A DNA stretch of 64,000 nt from Pseudomonas sp. B21-015 (GTDB lineage Bacteria > Pseudomonadota > Gammaproteobacteria > Pseudomonadales > Pseudomonadaceae): positions 5,332,001 to 5,396,000 of the forward strand of contig NZ_CP087196.1 in NCBI RefSeq assembly GCF_024749285.1. The letters run 5' to 3'. Below, piece after piece: positions 1-10,149 of this stretch (position 1 is the stretch's first letter; every line of letters starts with the position of its first letter). The position numbers were made by a program, and so were the translations under genes. A model generated the notes under the pieces. That model made no database searches and was not told the DNA's origin. It saw only the letters and a program-made list of their open reading frames with translations.

Positions 1-312
1 GTCGACCGCGACTTTCGCCACGAACAGGCTGCCATATTGCGCGTATGCGGTGCCGCCGAATTCGCTATTGAGCTTGCCGGCCAGTTCCGAAACACGTGCA
101 GCATCAGGCTTGCCGTCAGGCGTCAGCGTGGTTTCGAGCAATTGCTGATAGAGAATCGAGGCGCCTTGCGACTGATTGCTCTGATACTTCTGAAAGGCCT
201 GCCAGCCGAACACGATGACCAGCGCCAACAGGCCGCCAGTGACCAGGGGCTTGCCGTTGCGTGTCCACCAGTCCTTCAACTCCGCCAGATGTTCGTCTTC
301 GGTACTCGACAC
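1..312 (-). CDS. YfgM-like tetratricopeptide membrane protein (partial, C-terminus outside window)
   Basis: About 104 N-terminal codons are visible. The protein begins SSTEDEHLAELKDWW after a GTG start preceded by GGAG. It has a short charged cytoplasmic segment, one membrane segment (about residues 22-40) and the start of a periplasmic region. This is the layout of the YfgM family, an ancillary SecYEG/BamB-associated inner-membrane protein with periplasmic TPRs. Its place directly downstream of hisS matches the usual order hisS-yfgM-bamB-der. The family call rests on the N-terminus and context, because the TPR part is not in the window. Confidence 0.8.
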   Translation of the reverse strand, partial: MSSTEDEHLAELKDWWTRNGKPLVTGGLLALVIVFGWQAFQKYQSNQSQGASILYQQLLETTLTPDGKPDAARVSELAGKLNSEFGGTAYAQYGSLFVAKVAVD

Positions 313-352
313 CCCAATACTCCTTAATCGCTAAATCGGCTGTTTGACAGCT

Positions 353-1642
353 TCAACCCTGCACGACGCAGGTGGCCAGGTGTGCAGCAAGCGCATCCCA
401 GGCAATGCTTTGTTGTTCGCCCTGGCCACGCAGGGGTTTGAAACCTACCACTTGCTGGGCCATTTCGTCGTCACCGAGGATCAGCGCGTACAGCGCGCCG
501 CTCTTGTCAGCTTTCTTGAACTGGCTTTTGAAGCTGCCGGCGCCGGCATTGACCTGCAGGCGCAGGTTGGGCAATTGATCACGAACACGCTCGCTCAGGG
601 CCAGACCGGCCAGCTCGGCGGCTTCACCGAAGGCGCAGAGGTAGACATCGACCTGACGGGAGATCTCTTCGGGGATCTGCTCCAGGGTTTCAAGCAGCAG
701 CACCAGACGCTCGATGCCCATGGCGAAGCCGACGCCCGTGGTCGGCTTGCCGCCCATCTGCTCCACCAGACCATCGTAACGACCACCGGCACACACGGTG
801 CCCTGGGCGCCCAACTTGTCGGTGACCCATTCGAAAACGGTCTTGCTGTAGTAATCCAGCCCGCGAACCAGCTTCGGGTTGATCACATAAGGAATGCCCG
901 CGGCGTCCAGACGAGCCTTGAGGCCCTCGAAGTGAACGCGAGACTCTTCGTCGAGGTAGTCGGCCATTTTCGGCGCGTCGACCAGCGCCGCTTGAGTGTC
1001 GGCGTTCTTGGTGTCCAGAACCCGCAGCGGGTTGGTCTTCAGTCGGCGCTGGCTGTCTTCGTCCAGTTGATCCAGGCGAGCGGACAGGTATTCGACCAGC
1101 GCTTCGCGATAACGAGCGCGAGATTCGGCAGTGCCCAGGCTGTTGAGCTCGAGCTTGACCGCATCGCGGATACCCAGCTCGCCCCACAGGCGCCAGGTCA
1201 GCACGATCAGCTCGGCGTCGATGTCCGGACCGTCAAGATTGAAGACTTCGCAGCCGATCTGGTGGAACTGGCGATAACGACCTTTCTGCGGACGTTCGTG
1301 ACGGAACATCGGGCCGATGTACCAGAGTTTCTGCACCTGACCGCCGCCGGTGATGCCGTGCTCGAGTACCGCACGCACGCACGCCGCCGTACCTTCTGGG
1401 CGCAGGGTCAGGGAATCGCCGTTGCGGTCGTCGAAGGTGTACATCTCTTTTTCGACGATGTCGGTCACTTCACCGATGGAGCGTTTGAACAGCTCGGTGA
1501 ACTCGACGATCGGCATGCGAATCTGCTTGTAACCGTAGTTATCCAGCAGACGCGAGACGGTGCCCTCGAAATGACGCCAAAGGGGAGTCTGTTCGGGCAG
1601 GATGTCGTTCATGCCACGAATGGCTTGCAGAGACTTGCTCAC
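353..1642 (-). CDS. hisS: Histidyl-tRNA synthetase
   Basis: Class II aminoacyl-tRNA synthetase that charges tRNA-His in the cytoplasm. The 429 residues are normal for the family. Visible signatures are the class II motif LRPEGTAA near residue 80, the histidine-specific motif [11 protein letters not shown] near residue 260, and GGRYDGL followed by [11 protein letters not shown] (motif 3). The start is GTG, with AAGGA about 7 bases upstream. It lies between ispG and the yfgM-like gene on the same strand, so it is probably cotranscribed with them. Confidence 0.97.
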   Translation of the reverse strand: MSKSLQAIRGMNDILPEQTPLWRHFEGTVSRLLDNYGYKQIRMPIVEFTELFKRSIGEVTDIVEKEMYTFDDRNGDSLTLRPEGTAACVRAVLEHGITGGGQVQKLWYIGPMFRHERPQKGRYRQFHQIGCEVFNLDGPDIDAELIVLTWRLWGELGIRDAVKLELNSLGTAESRARYREALVEYLSARLDQLDEDSQRRLKTNPLRVLDTKNADTQAALVDAPKMADYLDEESRVHFEGLKARLDAAGIPYVINPKLVRGLDYYSKTVFEWVTDKLGAQGTVCAGGRYDGLVEQMGGKPTTGVGFAMGIERLVLLLETLEQIPEEISRQVDVYLCAFGEAAELAGLALSERVRDQLPNLRLQVNAGAGSFKSQFKKADKSGALYALILGDDEMAQQVVGFKPLRGQGEQQSIAWDALAAHLATCVVQG

Positions 1643-1679
1643 TTTAAATCCTTAAATTCATTCGGCTCTTTAGTCAGAG

Positions 1680-2789
1680 TCAGCCGCGAGCGATTACAGC
1701 TGCGTCAGCTTCGACCTTTTCGGCCGCTTTCTGGCGGATCAAGCGTTCGAGCTCATCCACCAGATTGTCATTCGTCAGTTTCTGCGACGGCTTGCCGTCG
1801 ATGTAAATCAGGTTTGGCGTGCCGCCAGTCAAGCCGATATGGGCTTCCTTGGCTTCGCCCGGCCCGTTGACCACGCAACCGATCACCGCAACATCCAGCG
1901 GCACCAGCAGGTCTTCGAGACGCCCTTCCAGCTCATTCATGGTTTTGACCACATCGAAGTTCTGCCGCGAGCAGCTCGGGCAGGCGATGAAGTTGATGCC
2001 ACGGGAACGCAGGTGCAGGGATTTGAGAATGTCGTAGCCGACTTTCACTTCCTCGACCGGGTCAGCCGCCAACGAGATGCGAATAGTATCGCCAATCCCT
2101 TCGGCGAGCAGCATACCGAGGCCCACGGCGGATTTCACTGTACCTGAACGCAAACCACCGGCTTCGGTGATACCCAGGTGCAACGGCTGGACGATTTCTT
2201 TGGCCAGCAAGCGGTAAGCGGCGACGGCCATGAACACGTCGGAGGCTTTCACGCTGACCTTGAAGTCCTGGAAGTTCAGACGCTCAAGGTGTTCGACGTG
2301 ACGCAGGGCGGACTCGACCAGCGCAGCGGGGGTCGGTTCGCCGTATTTCTTTTGCAGGTCTTTTTCCAGGGAACCGGCGTTGACGCCGATGCGGATCGGA
2401 ATCCCGCGATCACGGGCGGCATCGACCACCGCACGCACGCGGTCTTCACGACCGATGTTGCCCGGGTTGATCCGCAGGCAGTCAACGCCCAGTTCGGCTA
2501 CCCGCAAAGCGATCTTGTAGTCGAAGTGGATGTCGGCCACCAACGGCACTTTGACCAGTTGCTTGATTTTGCCGAAGGCTTCGGCGGCGTCCATGTCCGG
2601 CACGGAAATGCGCACGATATCGACGCCAGCGGCTTCCAGACGATTGATCTGGGCCACGGTGGCGGCCACGTCATTGGTGTCGCTGTTGGTCATGCTCTGC
2701 ACAGCGATAGGCGCATCGCCGCCCACGGGCACGTTACCCACCCAGATCTTGCGGGATTCGCGACGTTTGATTGGAGATTCGCCGTGCAT
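1680..2789 (-). CDS. ispG: 4-hydroxy-3-methylbut-2-en-1-yl diphosphate synthase (flavodoxin)
   Basis: IspG/GcpE converts methylerythritol cyclodiphosphate to HMBPP in the MEP isoprenoid pathway, using a [4Fe-4S] cluster. The 369-residue protein has an N-terminal TIM-barrel domain and a C-terminal reductase-like domain. The cluster cysteines are visible in ACPSCSRQ (about residue 270) and GCVVNGPGE (about residue 306). The ATG lies just after the rodZ stop, so the two genes are probably translationally linked. The gene sits a few kilobases downstream of the isc genes that supply its cofactor. Confidence 0.97.
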   Translation of the reverse strand: MHGESPIKRRESRKIWVGNVPVGGDAPIAVQSMTNSDTNDVAATVAQINRLEAAGVDIVRISVPDMDAAEAFGKIKQLVKVPLVADIHFDYKIALRVAELGVDCLRINPGNIGREDRVRAVVDAARDRGIPIRIGVNAGSLEKDLQKKYGEPTPAALVESALRHVEHLERLNFQDFKVSVKASDVFMAVAAYRLLAKEIVQPLHLGITEAGGLRSGTVKSAVGLGMLLAEGIGDTIRISLAADPVEEVKVGYDILKSLHLRSRGINFIACPSCSRQNFDVVKTMNELEGRLEDLLVPLDVAVIGCVVNGPGEAKEAHIGLTGGTPNLIYIDGKPSQKLTNDNLVDELERLIRQKAAEKVEADAAVIARG

Positions 2790-2792
2790 GAC

Positions 2793-3854
2793 TTATTGAC
2801 CCAACTTCAGGCGAGCAGTCTCGCCACTGGTGAACGGAGCGACATCAACCACCTGTCCGTTGTAGCTGACCTGCGCGCCACGGGCGAAGCCCAGACGCAC
2901 GGCAAAGGGCGGTTTGCCGCTGACGGAAACATTTTCGCCTTTACGCTTGAGACCACTCAACAACACCTTGCCGGTGCCGTCGGTCACTTGCGTCCAGCAA
3001 TCGGCGGTGAATTGCAGTTGAACCTGGCCTTGACCCGCTACCGGAGCTGCTGGAGCAGAAGCTGGAACGGTCGGCGCAACCGGAGCAGTCGCAACCGCTG
3101 CCGGTACAGCAGGAACAGCAGGAACAGCCGGGGCTGGCGCTGCTGGTGTCGCGACAACCGGAGCAGTGTTGTGGGCCGGAGCCGCAGGTGTTGCTACCGG
3201 GGCTGCCGGAGCTGGAGTTGGAGCTGGAGTTGGAGCCGGTGCGCTCGCTACGGCGCTGGCTGGTTCCTCTGCCGATGTCTCGGCCTGCGGCAATGCTAGA
3301 GGCGTTTCACCTTCAGCCTCACCTTGCGCGACGGCCTGATCTTCCGGCTCGTCCAGCGGATGGATCTGAGTGGTGCCGTCGGCGCCTTCGACTTCAACGT
3401 GTTCCGGAGCCAGGCTGACCAGGTCCTTGGTACGCAATGAGGTTTGATCCTGCCACCAGACGAAACCACCGCCAATCACCGCGATCAGCAACAGCAGGCT
3501 GACAACTCGCAAAATGGTGTGGGAAACCCGAACCGGTTCTTCGATACGTCCCAGGCTGTGGACGTTGCTGCCCTGGGAGTCGGTGCCGGTGGATTGATCG
3601 AACTGTTGGACCAGAACGGTCTGGTCCATGCCCAGCAATTTGGCGTACGCGCGAATATAGCCACGAGCAAAGGTGTGCCCAGGCAGCTTGTCGAAAGCGC
3701 CGGCTTCCAGATTGCTCAGGGAATTGACGGTGAGGTTGAGCTTGAGGGCCACTTCGGCCAGCGACCAGCCATTGCTTTCGCGGGCCTGGCGCAAGGTCTC
3801 ACCGGGGTTAACGCGATTCGCTGCTACAACTTCGGGATGCGCCGCTTTCATCAT
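2793..3854 (-). CDS. rodZ: Cytoskeleton protein RodZ (helix-turn-helix plus C-terminal DUF4115 domain)
   Basis: RodZ links MreB to the elongation machinery and helps set rod shape. Four parts can be seen. An Xre-like HTH (about residues 18-80, GETLRQARESNGWSLAEVA) is followed by one membrane segment (about 112-133). Next comes a long Pro/Ala linker (about 195-275) built of APTP, PAAPA and AVPAVP-like repeats. The C-terminus is a beta-rich domain with the motif LQFTADCWTQVTD. The ATG overlaps the pilF stop as ATGA. The linker is low-complexity at DNA level and likely varies in length between strains. Confidence 0.93.
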   Translation of the reverse strand: MMKAAHPEVVAANRVNPGETLRQARESNGWSLAEVALKLNLTVNSLSNLEAGAFDKLPGHTFARGYIRAYAKLLGMDQTVLVQQFDQSTGTDSQGSNVHSLGRIEEPVRVSHTILRVVSLLLLIAVIGGGFVWWQDQTSLRTKDLVSLAPEHVEVEGADGTTQIHPLDEPEDQAVAQGEAEGETPLALPQAETSAEEPASAVASAPAPTPAPTPAPAAPVATPAAPAHNTAPVVATPAAPAPAVPAVPAVPAAVATAPVAPTVPASAPAAPVAGQGQVQLQFTADCWTQVTDGTGKVLLSGLKRKGENVSVSGKPPFAVRLGFARGAQVSYNGQVVDVAPFTSGETARLKLGQ

Positions 3855-4609
3855 TGCTCCGACAGGTATTGCTGATATTCCGGCGTACCGGGATAGAGTC
3901 GTTTTAATTGCAGGCCAAAACTGGCGGCCTTGTCACGATCTTCGAACACTTTTGCCAGCCGAACGCCGAGCAATAGACTACGTGCATTTTGCTCGGTGAG
4001 CAGGCTAAAACGGTCGTAATAGTCACGCGCGGGCACATAATGCCTGTCTTCGTAAGACAACTCAGCCATTTCCAACAATGCACGTGGCTGCTGGCGATTC
4101 AAACGCAGGGCTTTTTCCAGTTGCTGGCGAGCCAGGTCCCGCTGGCCAAGCTTTGATGCGGTCATGCCCAGGTTTTCGAAAACCCGTGAACGCTCAGGAT
4201 ACAGGGTATCGGCGGCGGCCTGTTCGAAGCGTTCGTACGCCTCTTTGTAACGTTTCTCTTCGAACAGAAAGCTGCCGTAGTTATTCAGGATTCGCGCATC
4301 GGCGGGACGGGAAGACAGCGCCTTGCGAAAATGCTGATCGGCCAGTTCCGGCTCCATCTCGGCCTGGAACACCAATCCCAGGGCCGCGTTGGCGTCAGGA
4401 TCCGAGTCATCCAGCTCCAGAGCCTTCTTCAACGGGACTTTGGCGCGCTCGGTCATGCCCTGCTGCAAATACCCCAATCCCAGCTGCACGTAGGCGGCAC
4501 GCGCTTCATCACGGCCCTTGCTGGTCTTCATCGGGTTGAAATCGCCCGACAGGACACAACCAGCACAAAGGCTGGCCAACAGCACAAGCAGCGCGAAGCG
4601 CAGGGACAT
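3851..4609 (-). CDS. pilF: Type IV pilus biogenesis/stability lipoprotein PilF (PilW), TPR protein
   Basis: Outer-membrane pilotin that helps PilQ secretin reach and assemble in the outer membrane. The 252 residues start with a lipoprotein signal ending LCAGC (Cys18; the -3 residue is Cys rather than Leu). After that come about six tetratricopeptide repeats, for example YVQLGLGYLQQGMTERA and NNYGSFLFEEKRYKEA. The gene lies between rlmN and rodZ, the conserved gammaproteobacterial order. It ends in a 4-base overlap with rodZ. Confidence 0.93.
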   Translation of the reverse strand: MSLRFALLVLLASLCAGCVLSGDFNPMKTSKGRDEARAAYVQLGLGYLQQGMTERAKVPLKKALELDDSDPDANAALGLVFQAEMEPELADQHFRKALSSRPADARILNNYGSFLFEEKRYKEAYERFEQAAADTLYPERSRVFENLGMTASKLGQRDLARQQLEKALRLNRQQPRALLEMAELSYEDRHYVPARDYYDRFSLLTEQNARSLLLGVRLAKVFEDRDKAASFGLQLKRLYPGTPEYQQYLSEQ

Positions 4610-4621
4610 AGAGATCCTCTC

Positions 4622-5770
4622 TTAATTATTGTTCACAGCGTTTTGCGGCATATCGTTCTCGGCGCTCAACTCACGCACGGCGATATAACGTTCGCTGCGA
4701 CGGGTGCGATCCAGCACCTGCCCTACCAATTGGCCACACGCGGCATCGATGTCTTCACCGCGGGTGGTGCGAACAGTGACGTTGAAGCCTGCATGGTGAA
4801 GCTGATCCTGGAAACGGCGAATCGCGTTGTTGCTCGGACGCTCGTAACCGGAGTGCGGGAACGGGTTGAACGGAATCAGGTTGATCTTGCACGGAATGTT
4901 CTTGAGCAACTCGATCATTTCGACCGCGTGTTCGACCTTGTCGTTGATGTCCTTGAGCAAGGTGTACTCAATGGTCAATACGCGCTTTTCGCCCAGGGAC
5001 GACATGTAGCGCTGGCACGACTCCAGAAGCATCTTAAGCGGATACTTCTTGTTGATCGGCACCAATTGGTTACGCAATGCGTCATTCGGCGCGTGCAGGG
5101 ACAACGCCAGGGAGACGTCGATGTGCTTGGACAGCTCATCGATCATCGGCACCACACCCGAAGTAGACAAGGTTACGCGGCGCTTGGAGATGCCATAGCC
5201 CAGGTCATCCATCATCAGATGCATGGCGGCCACGACGTTGTCGAAGTTCAGCAGCGGCTCACCCATGCCCATCATCACCACGTTGGTGATGGCACGGTCG
5301 ACGGTTGCCGGGACGCTGCCAAAGGATTTGTTGGCAATCCACACCTGGCCGATGACTTCGGCGGCGGTGAGGTTGCTATTGAAACCTTGCTTGCCGGTGG
5401 AGCAGAAACTGCAATCCAGGGCACAGCCTGCCTGGGACGAAACGCACAAGGTGCCGCGTTTGCCCTGGGGAATGTAAACGGTCTCGACGCAGCTGCCGGA
5501 CGCCACGCGCACCACCCATTTACGGGTGCCGTCGCTGGAGATGTCCTCGCTGACCACTTCCGGACCACGAATTTCAGCAACAACCTTGAGCTTTTCGCGC
5601 AAGGCCTTGCTGACGTTCGTCATGGCGTCGAAATCATCGACGCCAAAGTGGTGAATCCATTTCATTACCTGACCGGCACGGAAACGCTTCTCCCCGATTG
5701 AGTCGAAGAATTTTTCCATTTCCAGCTGGGTCAGACCCAGCAGGTTGGTTTTTACAGTCGATGTAGTCAT
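4622..5770 (-). CDS. rlmN: Dual-specificity 23S rRNA A2503 / tRNA A37 C2-methyltransferase
   Basis: Radical-SAM enzyme that methylates C2 of A2503 in 23S rRNA and of A37 in some tRNAs. The cluster motif C-x3-C-x2-C is present at Cys116, Cys120 and Cys123. The C-terminal [12 protein letters not shown] segment carries the conserved methyl-carrying cysteine. Length (382) is normal. It sits between ndk and pilF on the same strand and is another Fe-S enzyme near the isc genes. Confidence 0.97.
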   Translation of the reverse strand: MTTSTVKTNLLGLTQLEMEKFFDSIGEKRFRAGQVMKWIHHFGVDDFDAMTNVSKALREKLKVVAEIRGPEVVSEDISSDGTRKWVVRVASGSCVETVYIPQGKRGTLCVSSQAGCALDCSFCSTGKQGFNSNLTAAEVIGQVWIANKSFGSVPATVDRAITNVVMMGMGEPLLNFDNVVAAMHLMMDDLGYGISKRRVTLSTSGVVPMIDELSKHIDVSLALSLHAPNDALRNQLVPINKKYPLKMLLESCQRYMSSLGEKRVLTIEYTLLKDINDKVEHAVEMIELLKNIPCKINLIPFNPFPHSGYERPSNNAIRRFQDQLHHAGFNVTVRTTRGEDIDAACGQLVGQVLDRTRRSERYIAVRELSAENDMPQNAVNNN

Positions 5771-5798
5771 GGATTCACCTTCACTCTTAAGCCAATGC

Positions 5799-6224
5799 TT
5801 AGCGAGTGGTTACTTCAGTAGCTGCGAAGAAGTACGAGATTTCGCGAGCAGCAGCGGCTTCGGAGTCCGAACCGTGTACGGCGTTGGCGTCGATGGAATC
5901 AGCGAAGTCAGCGCGGATGGTGCCGGCAGCAGCTTCTTTAGGGTTGGTAGCGCCCATCAGCTCACGGTTCAGAGCGATAGCGTTTTCGCCTTCCAGAACC
6001 TGAACGACAACCGGACCGGAAATCATGAAAGCAACCAGGTCGCCGAAGAAACCACGAGCGCTGTGCTCAGCGTAGAAGCCTTCAGCTTCAGCTTTGGACA
6101 GTTGCTTCAGTTTCGAAGCTACAACGCGCAGGCCAGCTTTTTCGAAACGAGTGGTGATCTCGCCGATAACGTTTTTTGCAACAGCGTCAGGCTTGATGAT
6201 GGAGAAAGTACGTTGAACAGCCAT
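5799..6224 (-). CDS. ndk: Nucleoside diphosphate kinase
   Basis: Transfers the gamma phosphate from ATP to NDPs through a phosphohistidine. The protein has the full family length of 141 residues, opens with [11 protein letters not shown], and carries the active-site His117 in AVHGSDS. It is separated from iscX by a hairpin terminator that contains a good -10 hexamer on this strand, so it probably has its own promoter. Confidence 0.98.
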   Translation of the reverse strand: MAVQRTFSIIKPDAVAKNVIGEITTRFEKAGLRVVASKLKQLSKAEAEGFYAEHSARGFFGDLVAFMISGPVVVQVLEGENAIALNRELMGATNPKEAAAGTIRADFADSIDANAVHGSDSEAAAAREISYFFAATEVTTR

Positions 6225-6260
6225 GGTGTAACTCCAGAAACGGTAATTTGTGAAAAATTA

Positions 6261-6283
6261 AACCCGCGAATTATACGCGGGTT
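6261..6283 (-). terminator. Terminator hairpin of the isc operon, containing a -10-like hexamer
   Basis: Stem AACCCGCG / CGCGGGTT with a 7-base loop, followed on the minus strand by TAATTTTT. It lies just downstream of iscX and upstream of ndk. The loop and stem edge contain TATAAT (6270-6275 on the minus strand), which could be the ndk -10 box. The candidate -35 (TTAGGC or TAGGCA) is weak. Confidence 0.7.
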
Positions 6284-6316
6284 CTTTGGTATTGCCTAAC
6301 TGCGTACGGTGCAGAC

Positions 6317-6517
6317 TCAGTCTGCTTCATCGATCCAGGCGGCCTGAATGGCTTCAAGCACCTTCTCGCCACCGCGGGTTGGATCATCACTGAACTCCGG
6401 CAATGCCAGCACCCATTGGTGCAGATCGACGAAGTTCACGTAACGCGGGTCCACATCCGGCTTTGACTCAGCCAGCTGGATCGCGATTTCCAGCACATCA
6501 ACCCATTTCAGGCTCAT
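6317..6517 (-). CDS. iscX: Fe-S cluster assembly protein IscX
   Basis: Small acidic protein of 66 residues (start MSLKWVDVLEIAIQLAE) that binds IscS and modulates iron supply and cluster assembly rate. The family pattern of Trp5 and the DPRYVNFVDLHQWV segment are visible. It is the last gene of the isc operon, after fdx, and is followed by a terminator hairpin. Confidence 0.95.
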   Translation of the reverse strand: MSLKWVDVLEIAIQLAESKPDVDPRYVNFVDLHQWVLALPEFSDDPTRGGEKVLEAIQAAWIDEAD

Positions 6518-6531
6518 GAAAGCTCCTTGAA

Positions 6532-6873
6532 TCAGTGCGGCGCTTCGGCTGCATGGTTGAGCGAGTATTTCGGAATTTCGATGGTCAGGTCTTCAGTCCC
6601 GACTTTTGCCTGACAGGCCAGGCGTGACTGAGCTTCCAGCCCCCAAGCCTTATCAAGATAGTCCTCCTCCAGCTCATCAGCCTCTTCCAGCGAATCGAAA
6701 CCTTCGCGAACGATGCAGTGACAAGTGGTGCACGCACAGACGCCGCCACAGGCGCTTTCCATCTCGATATGGTGTTCATGGGCCAATTCGAGGATGGAGA
6801 TGCCTGGCTCAGCCTCCACAACCATGCCTTCCGGGCAAAACTTCTCGTGTGGCAGAAAAATGACCTGCGGCAT
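6532..6873 (-). CDS. fdx: ISC-type [2Fe-2S] ferredoxin
   Basis: Electron donor for Isc cluster assembly. It has 113 residues, with ligands Cys42, Cys48 and Cys51 (C-x5-C-x2-C) and the distal Cys87, as in adrenodoxin-type ferredoxins. I chose the ATG 4 bases after the hscA stop. The codon before it is TTG, and GAGGAA precedes the ATG. Confidence 0.97.
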   Translation of the reverse strand: MPQVIFLPHEKFCPEGMVVEAEPGISILELAHEHHIEMESACGGVCACTTCHCIVREGFDSLEEADELEEDYLDKAWGLEAQSRLACQAKVGTEDLTIEIPKYSLNHAAEAPH

Positions 6874-6876
6874 CAA

Positions 6877-8739
6877 TTATTCCTCGATTTCATTCAGATT
6901 GCGCCCCGCCAGAGCGGCTTTCACCGTCGAGTCCAGGCGGCGGGCAGCAAAGGCATCGGTCACTTGCGACAGACGCTTGGTCTGCTGCTCGATGGCGTAA
7001 CCATCGGTACCTTTCATCAATTCGGTCAGTTCCTGCATCTGCAATTCGATGACCATGCGCTCTTCGGCGTCGAGCAGGCGTTCGCCGTCGACATCCAGAG
7101 CGCCCTGCACTGCTTCGATCAGGCGCTGGGCATCGACCTGCTGCTCACGCAATACGCGGGCGACCTTGTCGTCATTGGCGTGCTGGAACGAATCCTTGAG
7201 CATTTTGGCGATTTCGCCGTCGGTCAGGCCGTAGGACGGTTTGACCTGGATGCTGGCCTCAACGCCCGAACCCAACTCCCGGGCCGAGACACTGAGCAGA
7301 CCGTCGGCGTCGACCTGGAAGGTCACGCGAATTTTCGCCGCACCGGCCACCATCGCCGGAATACCGCGCAATTCGAAGCGCGCCAGGGAACGGCAGTCGC
7401 TGATCAACTCACGCTCGCCCTGCAATACGTGAATCGCCATGGCCGACTGGCCATCTTTATAAGTGGTGAAGTCCTGAGCCCGGGCGACAGGGATGGTGGT
7501 GTTGCGCGGAATCACCTTCTCCATCAAGCCGCCCATGGTTTCCAGCCCCAGGGACAACGGAATCACGTCGAGCAACAGCAGTTCGCCGCCGTCACGCTTG
7601 TTGCCGGCCAGGGTATCGGCCTGGATCGCGGCACCAATGGCCACCACTTGATCCGGATCGATTTCGGTCAGCGGTTCGCGACCAAAGGCTTGCGCAACAG
7701 CTTCGCGAACGCGGGGCACGCGAGTCGAGCCGCCGACCATGACCACAGCGTGCACGTCGTCCAGCTCGATGCCGGAATCACGCACCGCGCGGCGACAGGC
7801 TTTCAGGCTGCGAGCAACCATCGGCTCGATCAGCGCATTGAACGCTTCACGGGTCAGCCCGGCCTTCCAGTCGCCATACGCGACTTCAACGGACGAGGAG
7901 TTGGTCAGGGCTTCTTTGGCTGCACACGCGATTTGCAACAGATTGCGTTGCGCACCCGGATCGAGGTCGGCCGACAGACCGGCACTCTCGATGATCCAGC
8001 CAGCAATGGCGTGATCGAAGTCATCGCCACCCAAAGCGCTGTCGCCGCCGGTAGCCAGCACTTCGAATACACCGCCGGTCAGACGCAGAATCGAAATATC
8101 GAAGGTGCCACCGCCCAGGTCATAAATGGCAACCAGGCCTTCAGCCTGTTGATCCAGACCGTAAGCCACCGCAGCAGCGGTCGGCTCATTGAGCAAGCGC
8201 AGCACGTTCAGGCCGGCCAGTTTGGCCGCATCTTTGGTGGCTTGACGCTGAGCATCATCGAAATAGGCCGGAACGGTGATCACCGCGCCGACCAATTCGC
8301 CACCCAAGGTCGCTTCAGCACGCTGACGCAGCACCTTGAGGATATCGGCGGAGACTTCGACCGGGCTTTTCGGGCCTTGCACCGTATCGATGAACGGCAT
8401 ATGCGACTCGCCATCGACAAAACGATACGGCAGCTGATCGCCCAATTGCTTGACGTCGGACAAACCACGCCCCATCAAGCGCTTGACCGACAGCACAGTG
8501 TTCAAAGGATCGGTAGCGGCGGCCAGCTTGGCCGAGTCGCCGACTTCGACATGATCGGCGTGATAGCGCACAGCCGACGGCAGGATAACCCGCCCTTGCG
8601 CATCAGCCAGAGGCTCGGAAAGACCACTGCGCAATGCAGCGACCAGCGAATTGGTAGTGCCCAAGTCGATCCCCACAGCCAGACGACGCTGGTGCGGTTG
8701 AGGACTTTGGCCGGGTTCGGCGATCTGCAGTAGGGCCAT
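6877..8739 (-). CDS. hscA: Fe-S cluster assembly chaperone HscA (Hsp70 class)
   Basis: ATP-dependent chaperone that recognises the LPPVK motif of IscU and promotes cluster release together with HscB. Of the 620 residues, the first ~390 form the actin-like ATPase domain ([33 protein letters not shown]) and the rest the substrate-binding domain and lid. It lies between hscB and fdx on the minus strand, as is usual. Confidence 0.97.
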   Translation of the reverse strand: MALLQIAEPGQSPQPHQRRLAVGIDLGTTNSLVAALRSGLSEPLADAQGRVILPSAVRYHADHVEVGDSAKLAAATDPLNTVLSVKRLMGRGLSDVKQLGDQLPYRFVDGESHMPFIDTVQGPKSPVEVSADILKVLRQRAEATLGGELVGAVITVPAYFDDAQRQATKDAAKLAGLNVLRLLNEPTAAAVAYGLDQQAEGLVAIYDLGGGTFDISILRLTGGVFEVLATGGDSALGGDDFDHAIAGWIIESAGLSADLDPGAQRNLLQIACAAKEALTNSSSVEVAYGDWKAGLTREAFNALIEPMVARSLKACRRAVRDSGIELDDVHAVVMVGGSTRVPRVREAVAQAFGREPLTEIDPDQVVAIGAAIQADTLAGNKRDGGELLLLDVIPLSLGLETMGGLMEKVIPRNTTIPVARAQDFTTYKDGQSAMAIHVLQGERELISDCRSLARFELRGIPAMVAGAAKIRVTFQVDADGLLSVSARELGSGVEASIQVKPSYGLTDGEIAKMLKDSFQHANDDKVARVLREQQVDAQRLIEAVQGALDVDGERLLDAEERMVIELQMQELTELMKGTDGYAIEQQTKRLSQVTDAFAARRLDSTVKAALAGRNLNEIEE

Positions 8740-8790
8740 CGTGATCAGGACTTATCTGTATATCAGGCGTGCGACCGGAGCGGCACTGGG

Positions 8791-9312
8791 TTAATCGTCG
8801 AGGCGCTCTTCTAACTGGCGCACTTCGTGGGTGAGCTTGTCGAGGAACTGCATGCGCCGCATCAGGCGTTCGGCCCGCTCACGTTGCGCTGCATCATCCC
8901 AACAGGCTGCGAAGCTTTCGTTCAGTTCATCCTGGGCTGCTTTCAGGCGGCGCTTGAATGCTGCAATACCGGCCATGTCGGCGCTGTCTTGCAGGTCTTC
9001 GAGCTCTTCACGCAGCTCCATTTGCTGCAGAAGAAACTCCGGATCATGCACCGTGACCTCCAGCGGCAGCTCGCGACCACCCAGGGCGAGCAGGTAACGC
9101 GCGCGCTTGGGGGGACTTTTGAGCGTCTGGTAGGCCTCGTTGAGGCTTGCGGATTGCTCTAGCGCCAGCCGCTGCTCACGCTCGGAAGCGTCTGCAAAGC
9201 GGTCCGGATGAACACCGCGCGCCAACTCACGATAGCGCGTGGCCAACTGATCGAGATCCAGACGGAAGCTCGGCTTCAGTTCAAATAAAGCGAAATGACA
9301 AGGAGTACCCAC
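8791..9312 (-). CDS. hscB: Fe-S cluster co-chaperone HscB (J-domain protein)
   Basis: J-domain co-chaperone that delivers IscU to HscA. The 173-residue protein has the HPD motif ([11 protein letters not shown]) in an N-terminal J domain and a C-terminal helical IscU-binding domain. I chose the GTG that gives [11 protein letters not shown], because it has GAGG about 7 bases upstream and begins 8 bases after the iscA stop. An upstream ATG 13 codons earlier would overlap iscA and adds residues foreign to the family. Confidence 0.95.
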   Translation of the reverse strand: MGTPCHFALFELKPSFRLDLDQLATRYRELARGVHPDRFADASEREQRLALEQSASLNEAYQTLKSPPKRARYLLALGGRELPLEVTVHDPEFLLQQMELREELEDLQDSADMAGIAAFKRRLKAAQDELNESFAACWDDAAQRERAERLMRRMQFLDKLTHEVRQLEERLDD

Positions 9313-9320
9313 AAGCAGCC

Positions 9321-9644
9321 TCAGATGTTGAAGCTTTCGCCGCAGCCACATTCACCGCGTACGTTGGGATTGTTGAACTTGAAACCTTCGTTCAACCCTT
9401 CCTTGACGAAATCGAGCTCGGTGCCGTCCAGGTATGCCAGGCTTTTCGGATCGATGATCACTTTCTCGCCGTGACTTTCGAACACTTGATCGTCCGCGCC
9501 CACCTCATCGACAAACTCCAGCACATAGGCAAGGCCGGAACAGCCCGTGGTGCGAACACCCAGACGAATCCCATCACCCTTGCCGCGCCCGTCGAGGGAG
9601 CGTCGCACGTGTTGAGCAGCCGCTTCTGTCATGCTGATAGCCAT
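9321..9644 (-). CDS. iscA: Fe-S cluster assembly A-type carrier IscA
   Basis: A-type scaffold/carrier of 107 residues with the three conserved cysteines Cys35 (TTGCSG), Cys99 and Cys101 (GECGCG). The start MAISMTEAA was chosen because AAGGAG precedes it at proper spacing; an upstream in-frame ATG adds eight unsupported residues. It lies between iscU and hscB. Confidence 0.96.
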   Translation of the reverse strand: MAISMTEAAAQHVRRSLDGRGKGDGIRLGVRTTGCSGLAYVLEFVDEVGADDQVFESHGEKVIIDPKSLAYLDGTELDFVKEGLNEGFKFNNPNVRGECGCGESFNI

Positions 9645-9678
9645 CGGTGACTCCTTACTCGTCGCCAAACCTTGAAAG

Positions 9679-10065
9679 TCAGATCAAGCCTTTCTTCTGC
9701 TTGTAGTCGCGAACGGCCGCCTTGATAGCGTCTTCAGCGAGTACGGAACAGTGAATTTTCACTGGCGGCAGGGCCAGTTCTTCGGCCAGCTGAGTGTTCT
9801 TGATGGTCTCTGCTTCATCCAGAGTCTTGCCTTTCATCCACTCGGTCGCCAGGGAGCTGGAGGCGATCGCCGAACCGCAACCGTAAGTCTTGAACTTGGC
9901 GTCTTCGATGATGCCTTGCTCGTTGACCTTGATCTGCAGACGCATCACGTCACCGCACGCCGGTGCGCCGACCATGCCGGTGCCGACATCAGGATCTTCC
10001 GCGTCCATCTTGCCGACGTTGCGCGGGTTCTCGTAGTGGTCGATGACCTTTTCGCTGTAAGCCAT
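9679..10065 (-). CDS. iscU: Fe-S cluster scaffold IscU
   Basis: Scaffold on which [2Fe-2S] and [4Fe-4S] clusters are built from IscS-derived sulphur. Cys37, Cys63 and Cys106 plus His105 are present, as is the HscA-recognition motif LPPVK (about residues 99-103). Length (128) is standard. It lies 84 bases downstream of iscS, with a hairpin in the gap. Confidence 0.98.
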   Translation of the reverse strand: MAYSEKVIDHYENPRNVGKMDAEDPDVGTGMVGAPACGDVMRLQIKVNEQGIIEDAKFKTYGCGSAIASSSLATEWMKGKTLDEAETIKNTQLAEELALPPVKIHCSVLAEDAIKAAVRDYKQKKGLI

Positions 10066-10103
10066 GATTCTTAATCCTCACTCATCAGGAGTCGCTCTTG
10101 AAA

Positions 10104-10128
10104 CCCTGCAAATCGCCGATTCGCAGGG
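10104..10128 (-). other. Hairpin in the iscS-iscU intercistronic gap
   Basis: CCCTGC / GCAGGG arms with further internal pairing (GAATC / GATTT on the minus strand) and no U-run. It sits between the iscS stop and the iscU start, so it is more likely an mRNA processing or stabilising structure than a terminator. Function is inferred only from position. Confidence 0.5.
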
Positions 10129-10149
10129 CCGGTTGCGGCGACTTGAATA

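Noticed and set aside
6718-8733. 671-codon open frame on the plus strand
   Set aside because: Antisense shadow of hscA with His/Gln/Gly-rich translation.
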